Assembly (NCBI GenBank): GCA_036389315.1
Contig: DASVQF010000036.1
Span: 62,001 to 126,000 of the forward strand
Direction: 5' to 3'
DNA: 64,000 nucleotides
Source: DASQYE01 sp036389315
GTDB taxonomy: Bacteria; Acidobacteriota; Blastocatellia; Pyrinomonadales; Pyrinomonadaceae
Shown: in pieces, positions 42,463-50,753 of the stretch
Numbering within the stretch: the first letter of the stretch is position 1
Layout: every line of letters begins with the position of its first letter
Translations under genes and position numbers: made by a program
The notes under the pieces: generated by a model
Databases searched by the model: none
What the model was told of the DNA's origin: nothing
The model's input: the letters and a program-made list of their open reading frames with translations, nothing else

Positions 42463-43446
42463 ATGACGGATTACAAAGACAAGCTGGACGAATGGCAGCG
42501 CGCCGCGAGGCGCAAGGCGCGCGAGCTGGACGAGAAGTACGACATCAAGGGGCGCGTGGAAGAGGGCGCGCGTCTGGCGCAGGACGCGGCCAAGCGCGGC
42601 CGCGAAGCCATCGCCCGCGAAGCCGAGCGCGCGCGCACAGAGGCCGAGCGATTGGGCGACGATTTTGAAGTGCGTGAGCGCGCCCGTCATGCCGCCGAAG
42701 AGGCCGCGCGCCGCGCGCGTGAAGCGAGCGAGGTGGCGCGCGAGACTGCTCGGCACGCGGCCCAGACGGCCGGAGAAAAGGCCAATGAGGCATTCAAGGG
42801 GGCGAAGAATTATTACGAGCGAGCCTCCGTCGCCTTTGACCGTGGCGCGCGCTTCACACGCGCGTCCGCGACCGCCACGCGCGGCCTCTACAAGGCCGGC
42901 AACTGGATCAAACATAACCCTGGCAAGACCGGAGTCATCCTCTTTTCCATGAGCACGGGCATTCATCTTGGACGGGTGTTTCCCGGCCTCGACGCCGTGC
43001 TGCTCGGCTCGCACCCGCACTGGCTCACCCATTCGGCGCTTCCCGTCTACGGCCTGCGCAAGGCCAGCGAAAAGTTCGACCTCTACTTGCGCTCGCAGGA
43101 GCAGTTGATCGCCGACGGCCAGTTGTCCGAGGCCGAGCGCCAGCGCGTAGAGTTCGAGCGCAAGATCGTCCGTTATGTCGGAGCGCCGCTCTTGGGCACT
43201 TTCAGTTGCGCGGCGGGCCTGACCATGTGGGCCCAAATCTTCCAGCCCGGAAGGATCACGGGCGCGCCCATCAGTTGGCTCCTCGGCGGCAATCCCATCC
43301 TCGACGACATCTGGCTCTTCGCCAACGGGGTGATCTGTTTCCAGCAGGGCTACAAGTTCTTCATGATGGCCGTCGCAGACCAGGAAGAGGTCAAGCGCGT
43401 CGTGCGCGAGATCAAGGGACTGCTGCCGGCGGGTGAAGCCGCTTGA
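42463..43446 (+). CDS. LEA/apolipoprotein-like coiled-coil protein with C-terminal membrane-associated domain
   Basis: 327 residues from the ATG at 42463; a GTG at 42451 is an alternative. The N-terminal 115 residues are almost only Ala, Arg, Glu, Lys and Asp in amphipathic helical repeats (RARHAAEEAARRAREASEVA), like LEA group 3 or apolipoprotein helices that coat membranes or protect proteins in drying. The C-terminal half (about 140-327) is a different domain with hydrophobic helices (GVILFSMSTGIHLG, LLGTFSCAAGLTMWAQIF) and no recognised family. A role at the membrane during stress is inferred. Confidence 0.7.
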   Translation: MTDYKDKLDEWQRAARRKARELDEKYDIKGRVEEGARLAQDAAKRGREAIAREAERARTEAERLGDDFEVRERARHAAEEAARRAREASEVARETARHAAQTAGEKANEAFKGAKNYYERASVAFDRGARFTRASATATRGLYKAGNWIKHNPGKTGVILFSMSTGIHLGRVFPGLDAVLLGSHPHWLTHSALPVYGLRKASEKFDLYLRSQEQLIADGQLSEAERQRVEFERKIVRYVGAPLLGTFSCAAGLTMWAQIFQPGRITGAPISWLLGGNPILDDIWLFANGVICFQQGYKFFMMAVADQEEVKRVVREIKGLLPAGEAA

Positions 43447-43520
43447 AAAGTTTGCCGGCCGCGACGGCCAACCGAAGGACGGCGGCCCGGCTTCCCTTTA
43501 AGAGAAGAGGTAGAAACAGA

Positions 43521-43886
43521 ATGAACACTCGAACCAGACGCTTAGTGCTTCGTCTCATCGTTGGGCTTCTGACATTCCTGATCGGCGTCACGGCCGCCGT
43601 GGTGCTGGGCGGTTTCAATCCGCTTGAGCGGCGGCAGGTGCGACAGCGTGCGCGTCGCTGCGCTGAATATGCGCGGCCAGCGCCTTCCATCTCCGCCCCG
43701 GTGCTGCTGCCGGATGCTCCCGTAGCGCAGCGTCCCGTCTATCCTGTCTATCGCCCGGAGATCAGGTTCAGCCGGACGCCTGTGCCGCTGCCGAAGCAGG
43801 CCGCAGCCCCCATCCTGCCCTCATTTGAAGACCGGGGCGAGGTGAAGTCCGCGAAGCCCGTCGTCCGCTCGCACGGGTCTCAATAG
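43521..43886 (+). CDS. Membrane-anchored Pro-rich hypothetical protein
   Basis: 121 residues from the ATG at 43521; the longer frame from 43443 overlaps the previous stop and has no better start. One transmembrane helix (about 10-32, IVGLLTFLIGVTAAVVLGG) is followed by a Pro/Val/Arg-rich extracytoplasmic tail (ISAPVLLPDAPVAQRPVYPVY). It resembles a TonB-type anchor and linker without the TonB C-terminal domain. Function unknown. Confidence 0.65.
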   Translation: MNTRTRRLVLRLIVGLLTFLIGVTAAVVLGGFNPLERRQVRQRARRCAEYARPAPSISAPVLLPDAPVAQRPVYPVYRPEIRFSRTPVPLPKQAAAPILPSFEDRGEVKSAKPVVRSHGSQ

Positions 43887-43911
43887 AACGATTGAGAATG
43901 AGAGACAAGCT

Positions 43912-43953
43912 GGCCCGCAGTCGAAAGCGCCCTAGACTGCGGGCCGCTCTATT
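43912..43953. terminator. Bidirectional terminator
   Basis: GGCCCGCAGTC (43912-43922) and GACTGCGGGCC (43935-43945) form a perfect 11-bp stem between the convergent genes ending at 43886 and 43974. Confidence 0.75.
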
Positions 43954-43973
43954 TCGAGCAATACTTTATCGCC

Positions 43974-44993
43974 TTAAGTGATCGTGATGGGGAAGGGCGT
44001 AAACGAGAGCGCGAAGACCAGCAGCGTCAGCAGGGCGACGATCATGCGCGAGCGATCAAGTGCAGTATCGTCTTCCGGCTGCGGATGTCGCACCCTGAGC
44101 ATGACGGCCAGGAGCACTGTGTAGAGAAAGCCGCTCGGGCTTGCGTGCCAGCGCCAGCCGAGGAGCGCGAGCGCAGCGACGATGGTGAATGCAGCTTGGC
44201 CCAGGTACTTATGCGCGCGGACTCCGAAGACTGCGTAGGTGGCGTGCCCGCCGTCGAGCTGGCCCACGGGCATCAGATTGAGGCTCGTCACCAGCAGACC
44301 TATCCAGGCCGCGAAATAGAGAGGGCCGCCCTGCACGTTCGCCAGATTGACGCCCAGGCCGTGCGCCATTAACCGGAACAGCGGCGGGTCGTTGAGAATG
44401 ATCGCCCCGTCGAGCATGGACGCGGAAGCGGGCTCAAGCGTCAGGATGCCTGCGAGGGCTATGGGCAGGGCGACGACGAAGCCTGCCAGGGGCCCGGCCA
44501 CTCCTATGTCGAACAGCGCCCGGCGCGTAGGTATTGGCGACTTGATCTTGATAAACGCGCCGAACGTGCCCGCCATGAAAAGCGGCGGCGCAGGGATAAA
44601 GAAGGGCAGCGTCGCATCCACCCCGTAGCGACGACAGGCCACGTAATGGCCCGCCTCGTGCGCCGCCAGGATTGCCAGCAGCGCGCACGCGAACGTGACG
44701 CCCTGCCCGATCAAAGAGGGATGCTTGAGAGCCTCTGCGAGAAGGAGCGCAACCTGCCGGAGGTAATATTCGGGAACGTAAAAGGCGTAGCCGAGCCAAT
44801 GCGCGGGCGCGGGCATCTCAGGCTCCGGAAGCTCGGGCGTGACGAGCATGACGCCCGCGATGGTCGCCGTCAACAGGGTCAGCAGGAAAAGTGCCGTGTG
44901 GCGTCGCCATTCGTGGGCCGTGGGCCGCGCGGCGCGGCGTTGCAGGCGCTCTGCGTCGAGGAATAAAGGGCTCGGGCGAATCGTCTCTGACAC
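43974..44993 (-). CDS. M50-family site-2 protease-like membrane metalloprotease
   Basis: 339 residues with about seven hydrophobic segments. The zinc motif HEAGH is at 112-116 in LAILAAHEAGHYVACRRYGVDATLPFF; a later LMPVGQLDGGHATYAVFG supplies the third ligand. Order and sequence fit the plant EGY-like and bacterial site-2 protease branch. Such enzymes cut within the membrane, often releasing transcription factors. No partner regulator is adjacent. Confidence 0.9.
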   Translation of the reverse strand: MSETIRPSPLFLDAERLQRRAARPTAHEWRRHTALFLLTLLTATIAGVMLVTPELPEPEMPAPAHWLGYAFYVPEYYLRQVALLLAEALKHPSLIGQGVTFACALLAILAAHEAGHYVACRRYGVDATLPFFIPAPPLFMAGTFGAFIKIKSPIPTRRALFDIGVAGPLAGFVVALPIALAGILTLEPASASMLDGAIILNDPPLFRLMAHGLGVNLANVQGGPLYFAAWIGLLVTSLNLMPVGQLDGGHATYAVFGVRAHKYLGQAAFTIVAALALLGWRWHASPSGFLYTVLLAVMLRVRHPQPEDDTALDRSRMIVALLTLLVFALSFTPFPITIT

Positions 44994-45111
44994 GTTTAGT
45001 GCTTACCCTTTTGGATAGATAAAAATTGGCGACCGCGCTCGGCATGCCATCGGTCGCCACTCCCTTGAGATGAGAAACATGTCCGAAGACGTTCGCTCCG
45101 GCCGAGGTGAT

Positions 45112-45456
45112 TTAGTATTCGGCGTCGGGCAAACGCTCCTGCGCGCCGCCGCCCGTGGACGTATCATCGCCCTCATCCTCGTCCCCGAAGCCGTGCGCCT
45201 GTAGCTCCTTGCCGGGCTTGAAGCGGATGGTCTTGCCCGAAGGAATCGCGACCTCTTCGCCCGTCCGGGGATTACGGCCCACGCCGCGCTTGCGCGGCTT
45301 GACGACGAAGACGCCGAAGCCGCGCAGCTCTATGCGCTCGCCGCGCGTCAGAGCCTCTTTCATCGAATGGAAGAGGGCGTCGACGGCCTGTTCGGCCTTC
45401 ATCTTGGGAACGCCCGTGCGCTCGGCCACGCGGTTGACTATGTCGAGTTTAATCAC
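45112..45456 (-). CDS. HU/IHF-family nucleoid DNA-binding protein
   Basis: 114 residues from the GTG at 45456 (MIKLDIVNRVAERTG), placed by a GGAGG twelve bases upstream; a TTG at 45477 is less likely. The HU fold has the DNA-contacting arm VVKPRKRGVGRNPRTGEEVAIPSGKTIRFKPGKEL. The C-terminal 25 residues are acidic and Gly-rich, an extension not found in classical HU. It is divergent from lepB, with a heptad element between them. Confidence 0.9.
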   Translation of the reverse strand: MIKLDIVNRVAERTGVPKMKAEQAVDALFHSMKEALTRGERIELRGFGVFVVKPRKRGVGRNPRTGEEVAIPSGKTIRFKPGKELQAHGFGDEDEGDDTSTGGGAQERLPDAEY

Positions 45457-45648
45457 GATCTTTTTGGCCTCCGTCAAGATTGCCGTGGAAAAGGATAGGG
45501 TTCAAACCACAAGCATTACGTCGAAACCAAAGGCGATGATAGAGATGCACGCGAGAGGCTGTCAAGCTCCACTGCCTGCATAGCGAGCGCGCCCGCACGG
45601 AAGCCCTCGTTCGTTGACAAAGCGCGCGGCGCACGGCTAACCTCAACC

Positions 45649-45736
45649 GGAAGGATGAAGGCCGCAAGGATGAATGATGAATTAAGTGCAGCCGCTTTTT
45701 CATTCATCACTGCCGCATTCCTCCTTCATCATCTGA
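45649..45736. repeat. Heptad-repeat element, GGATGAATG type, copy 2
   Basis: Units include AAGGATGAAGG and AAGGATGAATGATG on the left and the inverse TTCATTCATCA and CTCCTTCATC on the right. Pairing is imperfect, but the sequence GAATGCGGCAGTGA is shared with the copy at 39403. It sits just ahead of the lepB start (45743), in the spacer between divergent genes. Confidence 0.7.
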
Positions 45737-45742
45737 AAAGAT

Positions 45743-46438
45743 ATGTTTGGATTAAAGAAAGAGACACCCCAGCCGCGCTTCGGCACGATCACGGCCGAGG
45801 ATGACACGGACATTGAAGAGCAGCGGCCGCAGGTCGCGGCGCGCAATAATTTCTGGGCCGAGTCGCGCCTGCTCCTGCGAGACCTGATCGTCGTCCTGAT
45901 GGCGACGGCCCTGATGGTCGTCTTCATCGTCCAGCCCGTCAAGGTCGAAGGCACTTCGATGCTCCCGCGCCTGCACGACGGCGAGCGCATCTTCGTCAAC
46001 AAGCTCGTCTACTACGGCATGCCGCGTTTGCAGCGCGGCGACATAGTCGTCTTCTGGTATCCGAACGACCCGTCGAAGAGCTACATCAAGCGCGTCGTGG
46101 GCCTGCCCGGCGAAACCGTCGAAGTCCGCGAAGGCCGCGTCATGATTAACGGCAAAGTGATCGAAGAGCCGTACCTCGACCCGCAGCTCAATCTCTCGCA
46201 CATGAATCACCAGCCCGTGCTCGTCAAGGATCACTACTACTTTGTGATGGGCGACAACCGGGATCATTCCAGTGATTCGCGCTTCTGGGGACTGGTGCCG
46301 GAGAAATATATTTACGGCAAGGCGCTGTTTCGTTACTGGCCGATCAGCAACGTGAGCATGATCTCGCACGACGCCGATTACGACGGCCTGCCGCAGCCGC
46401 CGGCCGCTGCCGAGCAGCCGGGCACAAACGACGAGTAG
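45743..46438 (+). CDS. lepB: Signal peptidase I
   Basis: 231 residues. A single transmembrane helix (about 48-66) is preceded by an acidic cytosolic tail. Catalytic Ser72 lies in VEGTSMLP, Lys116 in SYIKRVVGLPGE, and the box MGDNRDHSSDSRFWG is intact. It removes signal peptides from exported proteins at the outer face of the inner membrane, and would serve the many secreted proteins in this window. Confidence 0.94.
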   Translation: MFGLKKETPQPRFGTITAEDDTDIEEQRPQVAARNNFWAESRLLLRDLIVVLMATALMVVFIVQPVKVEGTSMLPRLHDGERIFVNKLVYYGMPRLQRGDIVVFWYPNDPSKSYIKRVVGLPGETVEVREGRVMINGKVIEEPYLDPQLNLSHMNHQPVLVKDHYYFVMGDNRDHSSDSRFWGLVPEKYIYGKALFRYWPISNVSMISHDADYDGLPQPPAAAEQPGTNDE

Positions 46439-46480
46439 CGACGAGTAAGCCCCTGGCGCTGCGGGGCCGGCTGTAAAAAG

Positions 46481-47815
46481 ATGACGGAGTGGTTGCGATC
46501 ATTGTTGAGGCTGTTCTACGCGCCCGCGCGAGGAATGGACGAAGTCCGCGAGCGCGCATCGCTCGGACGCACAACGCTCCTTGCGCTCATCGTGCATGGC
46601 GCTTACTCCTTCTATACGCAGTGGCCGTACCTGCAAGCACCCGTGGCGCTGCGCCCCGTGTTGGCTTTCGTCGCCTCCGGTTTTTCGCTCCTCTTCATAG
46701 CCTTCATCTTCGCCCCCATCAGCGTCTTCGTCACGAACCTCTTCGAGCGGCGCGCCAGCTTCAGGCTCATCATGCAGCAGGAATACACGACCGTCATCGT
46801 GGCCTTCTTCTATGCCTGGACAGTAGCGAGCATCCTCTCATTCCCGCTGGCCATCTTCGGCCGTCTCAGCGGACTGGAGGCCGTGGCCTATCACTCGGCG
46901 GAGCGCCTGACTCTGCTCCAGGCGAGTATGGAGCGCCTGCCGCCCGAAGAGGCGCAGGCGATGTTCGGAGAGCTTCTCTTCCACATGCTGAGAGTTCTGC
47001 CCGCGCTCTTCTTTATGTCGCCCCTGCCGTTGTTTGTCGTGTGGGCCATCGTCGCCATCCGCCAGGTATTTCGTCTCTCGTGGTGGCGCTCGGTGGCGAT
47101 CATCCTCTTGAGCGGCGTGCTCGTCATCCCAGTCACCTACCTCTTGATGACGCTCTTCGGCTGGGTACTGGTTTCGCCCTTCCTGCTCTTGCTGCTCTTT
47201 TTGGTGCTGCGCGGATATTTCGGCGAGTTCGCACGCGCACACAAGTCGCGCGCAGCTTTCCGCCAGAATTTGGAAGCGGCGACCCTCAACCCGGCCGACG
47301 CTTCGGCCCATTACAACCTCGGGCTCATACACCAGCAGCGCAATGAGCTGGACGAAGCTCGACGACGTTTCGAGCGCGCCGTCGAGATAGACGCTGACGA
47401 GACGGATTCGCATTACCAGTTGGGCCGCATCGCGCGCTCGCTGGGCGCGCTCTCGGACGCCGTCAAGCATTTTGAGCAGGTCGTCACGCGCAACCCTTCG
47501 CACGCGCAGCACGAGGTCTGGCGCGAGATCGGCGCGACCTATCTGGCCGCCGGGCAGTTCGCCGACGCGCGCGATGCGCTCGAACGCTTTCTCGAAGATC
47601 GCCCGAACGATCCCGAGGGACTCTACCTGATGGGACGCGCGCACGCGGGACTCGGCCACCCGCGCGAGGCCGCCACCTCCATGCAAGCCTGCATAGAGGC
47701 CGTCAAGACCGCGCCCGCCTACAAGTATCGTACGGAAAAGCGTTGGCTCAACGAGGCGCAACAGTTTCTTAAAACAGTCACCAGCGACAAGAGAACGGCG
47801 ACGAATGAGAAGTAA
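46481..47815 (+). CDS. YIP1-type membrane domain with C-terminal TPR repeats
   Basis: 444 residues. About five transmembrane helices (about 25-260) form a YIP1-like region. A soluble TPR region follows (about 266-430: ASAHYNLGLIHQQRNELDEARRRFERAVEIDADE, then two further repeats ending AAGQFADARDALERFLEDRPND). An inner-membrane scaffold is inferred. Its end overlaps carA by 11 bases, so the two are translationally linked, although the functions look unrelated. Confidence 0.8.
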   Translation: MTEWLRSLLRLFYAPARGMDEVRERASLGRTTLLALIVHGAYSFYTQWPYLQAPVALRPVLAFVASGFSLLFIAFIFAPISVFVTNLFERRASFRLIMQQEYTTVIVAFFYAWTVASILSFPLAIFGRLSGLEAVAYHSAERLTLLQASMERLPPEEAQAMFGELLFHMLRVLPALFFMSPLPLFVVWAIVAIRQVFRLSWWRSVAIILLSGVLVIPVTYLLMTLFGWVLVSPFLLLLLFLVLRGYFGEFARAHKSRAAFRQNLEAATLNPADASAHYNLGLIHQQRNELDEARRRFERAVEIDADETDSHYQLGRIARSLGALSDAVKHFEQVVTRNPSHAQHEVWREIGATYLAAGQFADARDALERFLEDRPNDPEGLYLMGRAHAGLGHPREAATSMQACIEAVKTAPAYKYRTEKRWLNEAQQFLKTVTSDKRTATNEK

Positions 47816-48917
47816 GGAAGATAAGGCTGCTCTGCTGGCGCTCGAAGATGGGCGCACGTTTCGCGGGCGCTCGTGGGGCGCTGAAGGTGAAGTCTGCGGC
47901 GAGATGGTCTTCAACACCTCCATGTCGGGCTACCAGGAGGTCTTGACAGACCCGTCCTATGCCGGACAGATCGTGTGCATGACATATCCGCTGATCGGAA
48001 ATTACGGCGTCAACCACCAGGATGAGGAGTCTGCGCGGCCGTGGGTCGAAGGGTTCGTCGTGCGCGAGGCGAGCCGCACGATCTCTAACTGGCGTGCTGA
48101 AGAGACGCTCGATGCCTACTTGAAGCGCTGGAAGGTCGTCGCCATAGACCACATCGACACGCGCGCACTGGTTCGTCACATACGCGACAAGGGAGCCATG
48201 CGAGCCTGTCTCTCAACCATAGACTTGGACGAGCGCAGCCTGGTCGAGAAAGCCTTGCGCTCGCCCGCTATGGAGAACAGGGAGCTGGCGAGCGTCGTCA
48301 CCTGCAAGGAGCCGTACACGGTTGAGGCCGTGGGCGAGGAGCGTTTCCACGTCCTCTGTTACGACTTCGGCGTGAAGATGAATAGCCTGCGCGAGCTGGC
48401 GCGCATGGGCTGCCGCGTTACGGTAGTCCCGGCCGAGACTCCCGCCGCAGAGGTGCTTGCGCTCAAGCCCGACGGCATCTTCCTCTCGAACGGGCCGGGC
48501 GATCCGGCCTCTATGACGAGGGTCGTCGAAGAAGTCCGCAGCGTGATCGAAGCGGGCGTGCCCACCTTCGGCATCTGCTTCGGCCACCAACTCCTGGGCC
48601 GCGCCTTCGGCGGAGAGACCTACAAGCTCGCGTTCGGCCATCGCGGCGGCAACCAGCCGGTCAAAGACCTGCGCGAAGGCTCCGTCGAGATCACTTCGCA
48701 CAACCACGGTTTCGCCGTCCGGCGCGAGAGCTTGCCCGAGCAGGTCGAAGTCACGCACGTCAATCTCAACGACGATTGTGTGGAAGGGATGCGCCACCTG
48801 ACGCTTCCGATCTTCTCCGTACAATATCACCCGGAGGCAGCGCCCGGCCCACACGACGCCGAACACCACTTCCGTCGCTTCATCGAATTGATGGAGCGCG
48901 CGCAGACAAGAGCTTAA
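47805..48917 (+). CDS. carA: Carbamoyl-phosphate synthase small subunit
   Basis: 370 residues. It hydrolyses glutamine and passes ammonia to CarB for arginine and pyrimidine synthesis. The N-terminal domain has FNTSMSGYQEVLTDPSYAGQI; the class I amidotransferase has Cys258 (FGICFGHQ), His342 and Glu344 (YHPEAAPGP). The triad is intact. carB is not adjacent, unlike in many bacteria. Confidence 0.95.
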   Translation: MRSKEDKAALLALEDGRTFRGRSWGAEGEVCGEMVFNTSMSGYQEVLTDPSYAGQIVCMTYPLIGNYGVNHQDEESARPWVEGFVVREASRTISNWRAEETLDAYLKRWKVVAIDHIDTRALVRHIRDKGAMRACLSTIDLDERSLVEKALRSPAMENRELASVVTCKEPYTVEAVGEERFHVLCYDFGVKMNSLRELARMGCRVTVVPAETPAAEVLALKPDGIFLSNGPGDPASMTRVVEEVRSVIEAGVPTFGICFGHQLLGRAFGGETYKLAFGHRGGNQPVKDLREGSVEITSHNHGFAVRRESLPEQVEVTHVNLNDDCVEGMRHLTLPIFSVQYHPEAAPGPHDAEHHFRRFIELMERAQTRA

Positions 48918-48926
48918 AGAGCTTCT

Positions 48927-50246
48927 ATGAAAAGAGCCCTGCTGTTGCTCCCCCTGTCGCTCCTGGCCTGCACCATCATCTTCCTGAACACCGATCAGCC
49001 ATTTGGGCCCACAGCCTTTGCTCAGGAGGCGGAGCTGAAAGATGCCCGGTACTATTCCGATCAGGCGCTCAAAGCTTACAGGGAGAAAAACTACCCGGCC
49101 TATCTGGAAAACATGAAGCGGGCGCTTGAACTGCGGCCCAATCATCCGCGACTGATGTACAACCTGGCGAGCGCGCACGCCCTGGTCGGAAATCGTGCCG
49201 AGGCAGTCGCGCTGCTCGCGCGCGTGGCCGAGATGGGATTGATCTTCGCCGCCGAGCGCGATACGGATTTCGCTTCCGTCAGGGAGACAGATGAGTTCAA
49301 GGCCGTGCTCAAGAGGTTCGACAGCAACCGTGCTCCCATCGGCCACAGCACCGTCGCCTTCACCCTCAAAGAGAAGGGGCTCGTCACGGAAGGCATAGCC
49401 TATGACCCGTCCACTGAGACCTTTTATCTGAGCAGCGTGCACAGGCGAAAGATCGTGAGCTTTGCCAAAGACGGCACGGCGAAGGATTTCGCCACCGAGC
49501 GCGACGGACTATGGAGCGTCTTCGGCATGAAGGTTGACGCCAGACGCCGTCACCTCTGGGTGACGACGGCCGCGCTCCCGCAGATGACCGGCTACAGCGA
49601 AAGTGAGAAGGGCAGAAGCGCCATCTTCAAGTTCGATCTGCGGACGGGTAAGCTGCTGAAGAAATATCTGCTGCCCGCCGGGCCGGAGAATCATCAGCTC
49701 GGCGATCTGGTCGTCAATTCGCGCGGCGACGTGTTTGCGACCGACAGCTTGAGCCCGGCCATCTACACGATTGACCACCGCACAGACCGGCTTGAGCCGT
49801 TCATCAAGGGCGAGCCCTTCGTCTCGGCCCAGGGCTTGGACTTTTCCGCAGACGAGCGCCAGCTTTTCGTCGCCGACTACAGCCGTGGCATCTTCCGTGT
49901 TGAGCTTCAAAGCAGGAAAACCTTTGGCCTCACGGCAGCGCCCGGCACGACGCTGCTCGGCATAGACGGCCTCTACTTCTACAAGGGCACGCTCATAGCG
50001 ACACAGAACGGCACGAACCCGCACCGCATCATCCGCCTTCACCTGAAAAAGGATTTTGTAGGAGTCGAGCGTCTGGACATACTCGAAGCCAACAATCCCC
50101 TCTTTGACGAGCCGACGCTCGGCGTACGCGTCGGCGACATCTTCTACTACATAGCCAACAGCCAGTGGGGGGCCGTGGACGACAAAGGCCGGCTCGCACC
50201 CGCAGAGAAACTGCGCGAGCCCGTCATCCTCAAAGTCAAACTGTGA
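48927..50246 (+). CDS. Secreted TPR plus beta-propeller (SMP-30-like) protein
   Basis: 439 residues. An N-terminal hydrophobic segment (about 4-20) suggests export. TPR-like helices (about 38-105, ALKAYREKNYPAYLENMKRALELRPNHPRLMYNLASAHAL) lead into a six-bladed propeller (about 125-435, with YDPSTETFYLSSVHRRKIVSF and DSLSPAIYTIDHRTDRLEPFIKGE). The second part resembles SMP-30/gluconolactonase and NHL proteins. Substrate unknown. Confidence 0.78.
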   Translation: MKRALLLLPLSLLACTIIFLNTDQPFGPTAFAQEAELKDARYYSDQALKAYREKNYPAYLENMKRALELRPNHPRLMYNLASAHALVGNRAEAVALLARVAEMGLIFAAERDTDFASVRETDEFKAVLKRFDSNRAPIGHSTVAFTLKEKGLVTEGIAYDPSTETFYLSSVHRRKIVSFAKDGTAKDFATERDGLWSVFGMKVDARRRHLWVTTAALPQMTGYSESEKGRSAIFKFDLRTGKLLKKYLLPAGPENHQLGDLVVNSRGDVFATDSLSPAIYTIDHRTDRLEPFIKGEPFVSAQGLDFSADERQLFVADYSRGIFRVELQSRKTFGLTAAPGTTLLGIDGLYFYKGTLIATQNGTNPHRIIRLHLKKDFVGVERLDILEANNPLFDEPTLGVRVGDIFYYIANSQWGAVDDKGRLAPAEKLREPVILKVKL

Positions 50247-50275
50247 AGTGGCGCGATGGTCGTAGGGGTTTCCGG

Positions 50276-50743
50276 CTACCAGCGATGATAGGCAGGGTGG
50301 CCTGGCTTGACTGCGACGAAGGAGCCGCGACAGGTGGCGCAGACCTGCCCGTGGGCTGACAACTCCGCTTCTACTATGGCGCGCGTGTCCGTCGATTCGA
50401 CGACCCTGGCCGTGAGCCTTACGGGCGCGTCCGTGGGCGTCGGCCGAAGGAGCTTGATCGAATAATCGGCCGTGACCGTGCAGGGAGGATGGTCTGCGCC
50501 CGCACGCCGCATCAGGTGATAAGCGGCCGTCCAGTTCGAGTGGCAGTCGAGCAGCGTGCCGATGATGCCGCCGTTGAGCATGCCCGGAAATGCTTCATGA
50601 AAGGGCTCGGGCTGCCACTCGGCAAAGACTTCCCCGTCGCGCGCGAAGCTGCGTATGCGAAGCCCTCGCGCGTTCGCGGGCCCACAGCCGAAGCAGCTAT
50701 TGTGCGGCGCGTATCTCTCCTGAAGGCTCTGCTGTTCAGTCAT
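50276..50743 (-). CDS. PaaI-type hotdog-fold thioesterase
   Basis: 155 residues with hotdog motifs MLNGGIIGTLLDCHSNWTAAYHL and TVTADYSIKLLRPTP. An N-terminal CFGCGPAN pattern is typical of this subgroup. It would hydrolyse an acyl-CoA thioester; the acyl group is unknown. It ends the minus-strand group 50276-55147. Confidence 0.85.
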   Translation of the reverse strand: MTEQQSLQERYAPHNSCFGCGPANARGLRIRSFARDGEVFAEWQPEPFHEAFPGMLNGGIIGTLLDCHSNWTAAYHLMRRAGADHPPCTVTADYSIKLLRPTPTDAPVRLTARVVESTDTRAIVEAELSAHGQVCATCRGSFVAVKPGHPAYHRW

Positions 50744-50753
50744 CTCGGGTTAA

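Noticed and set aside
41333..43236. Two long minus-strand frames opposite the REC-GGDEF and LEA-like genes
   Set aside because: The plus-strand genes have conserved catalytic motifs or clear coding composition; these are antisense artefacts.
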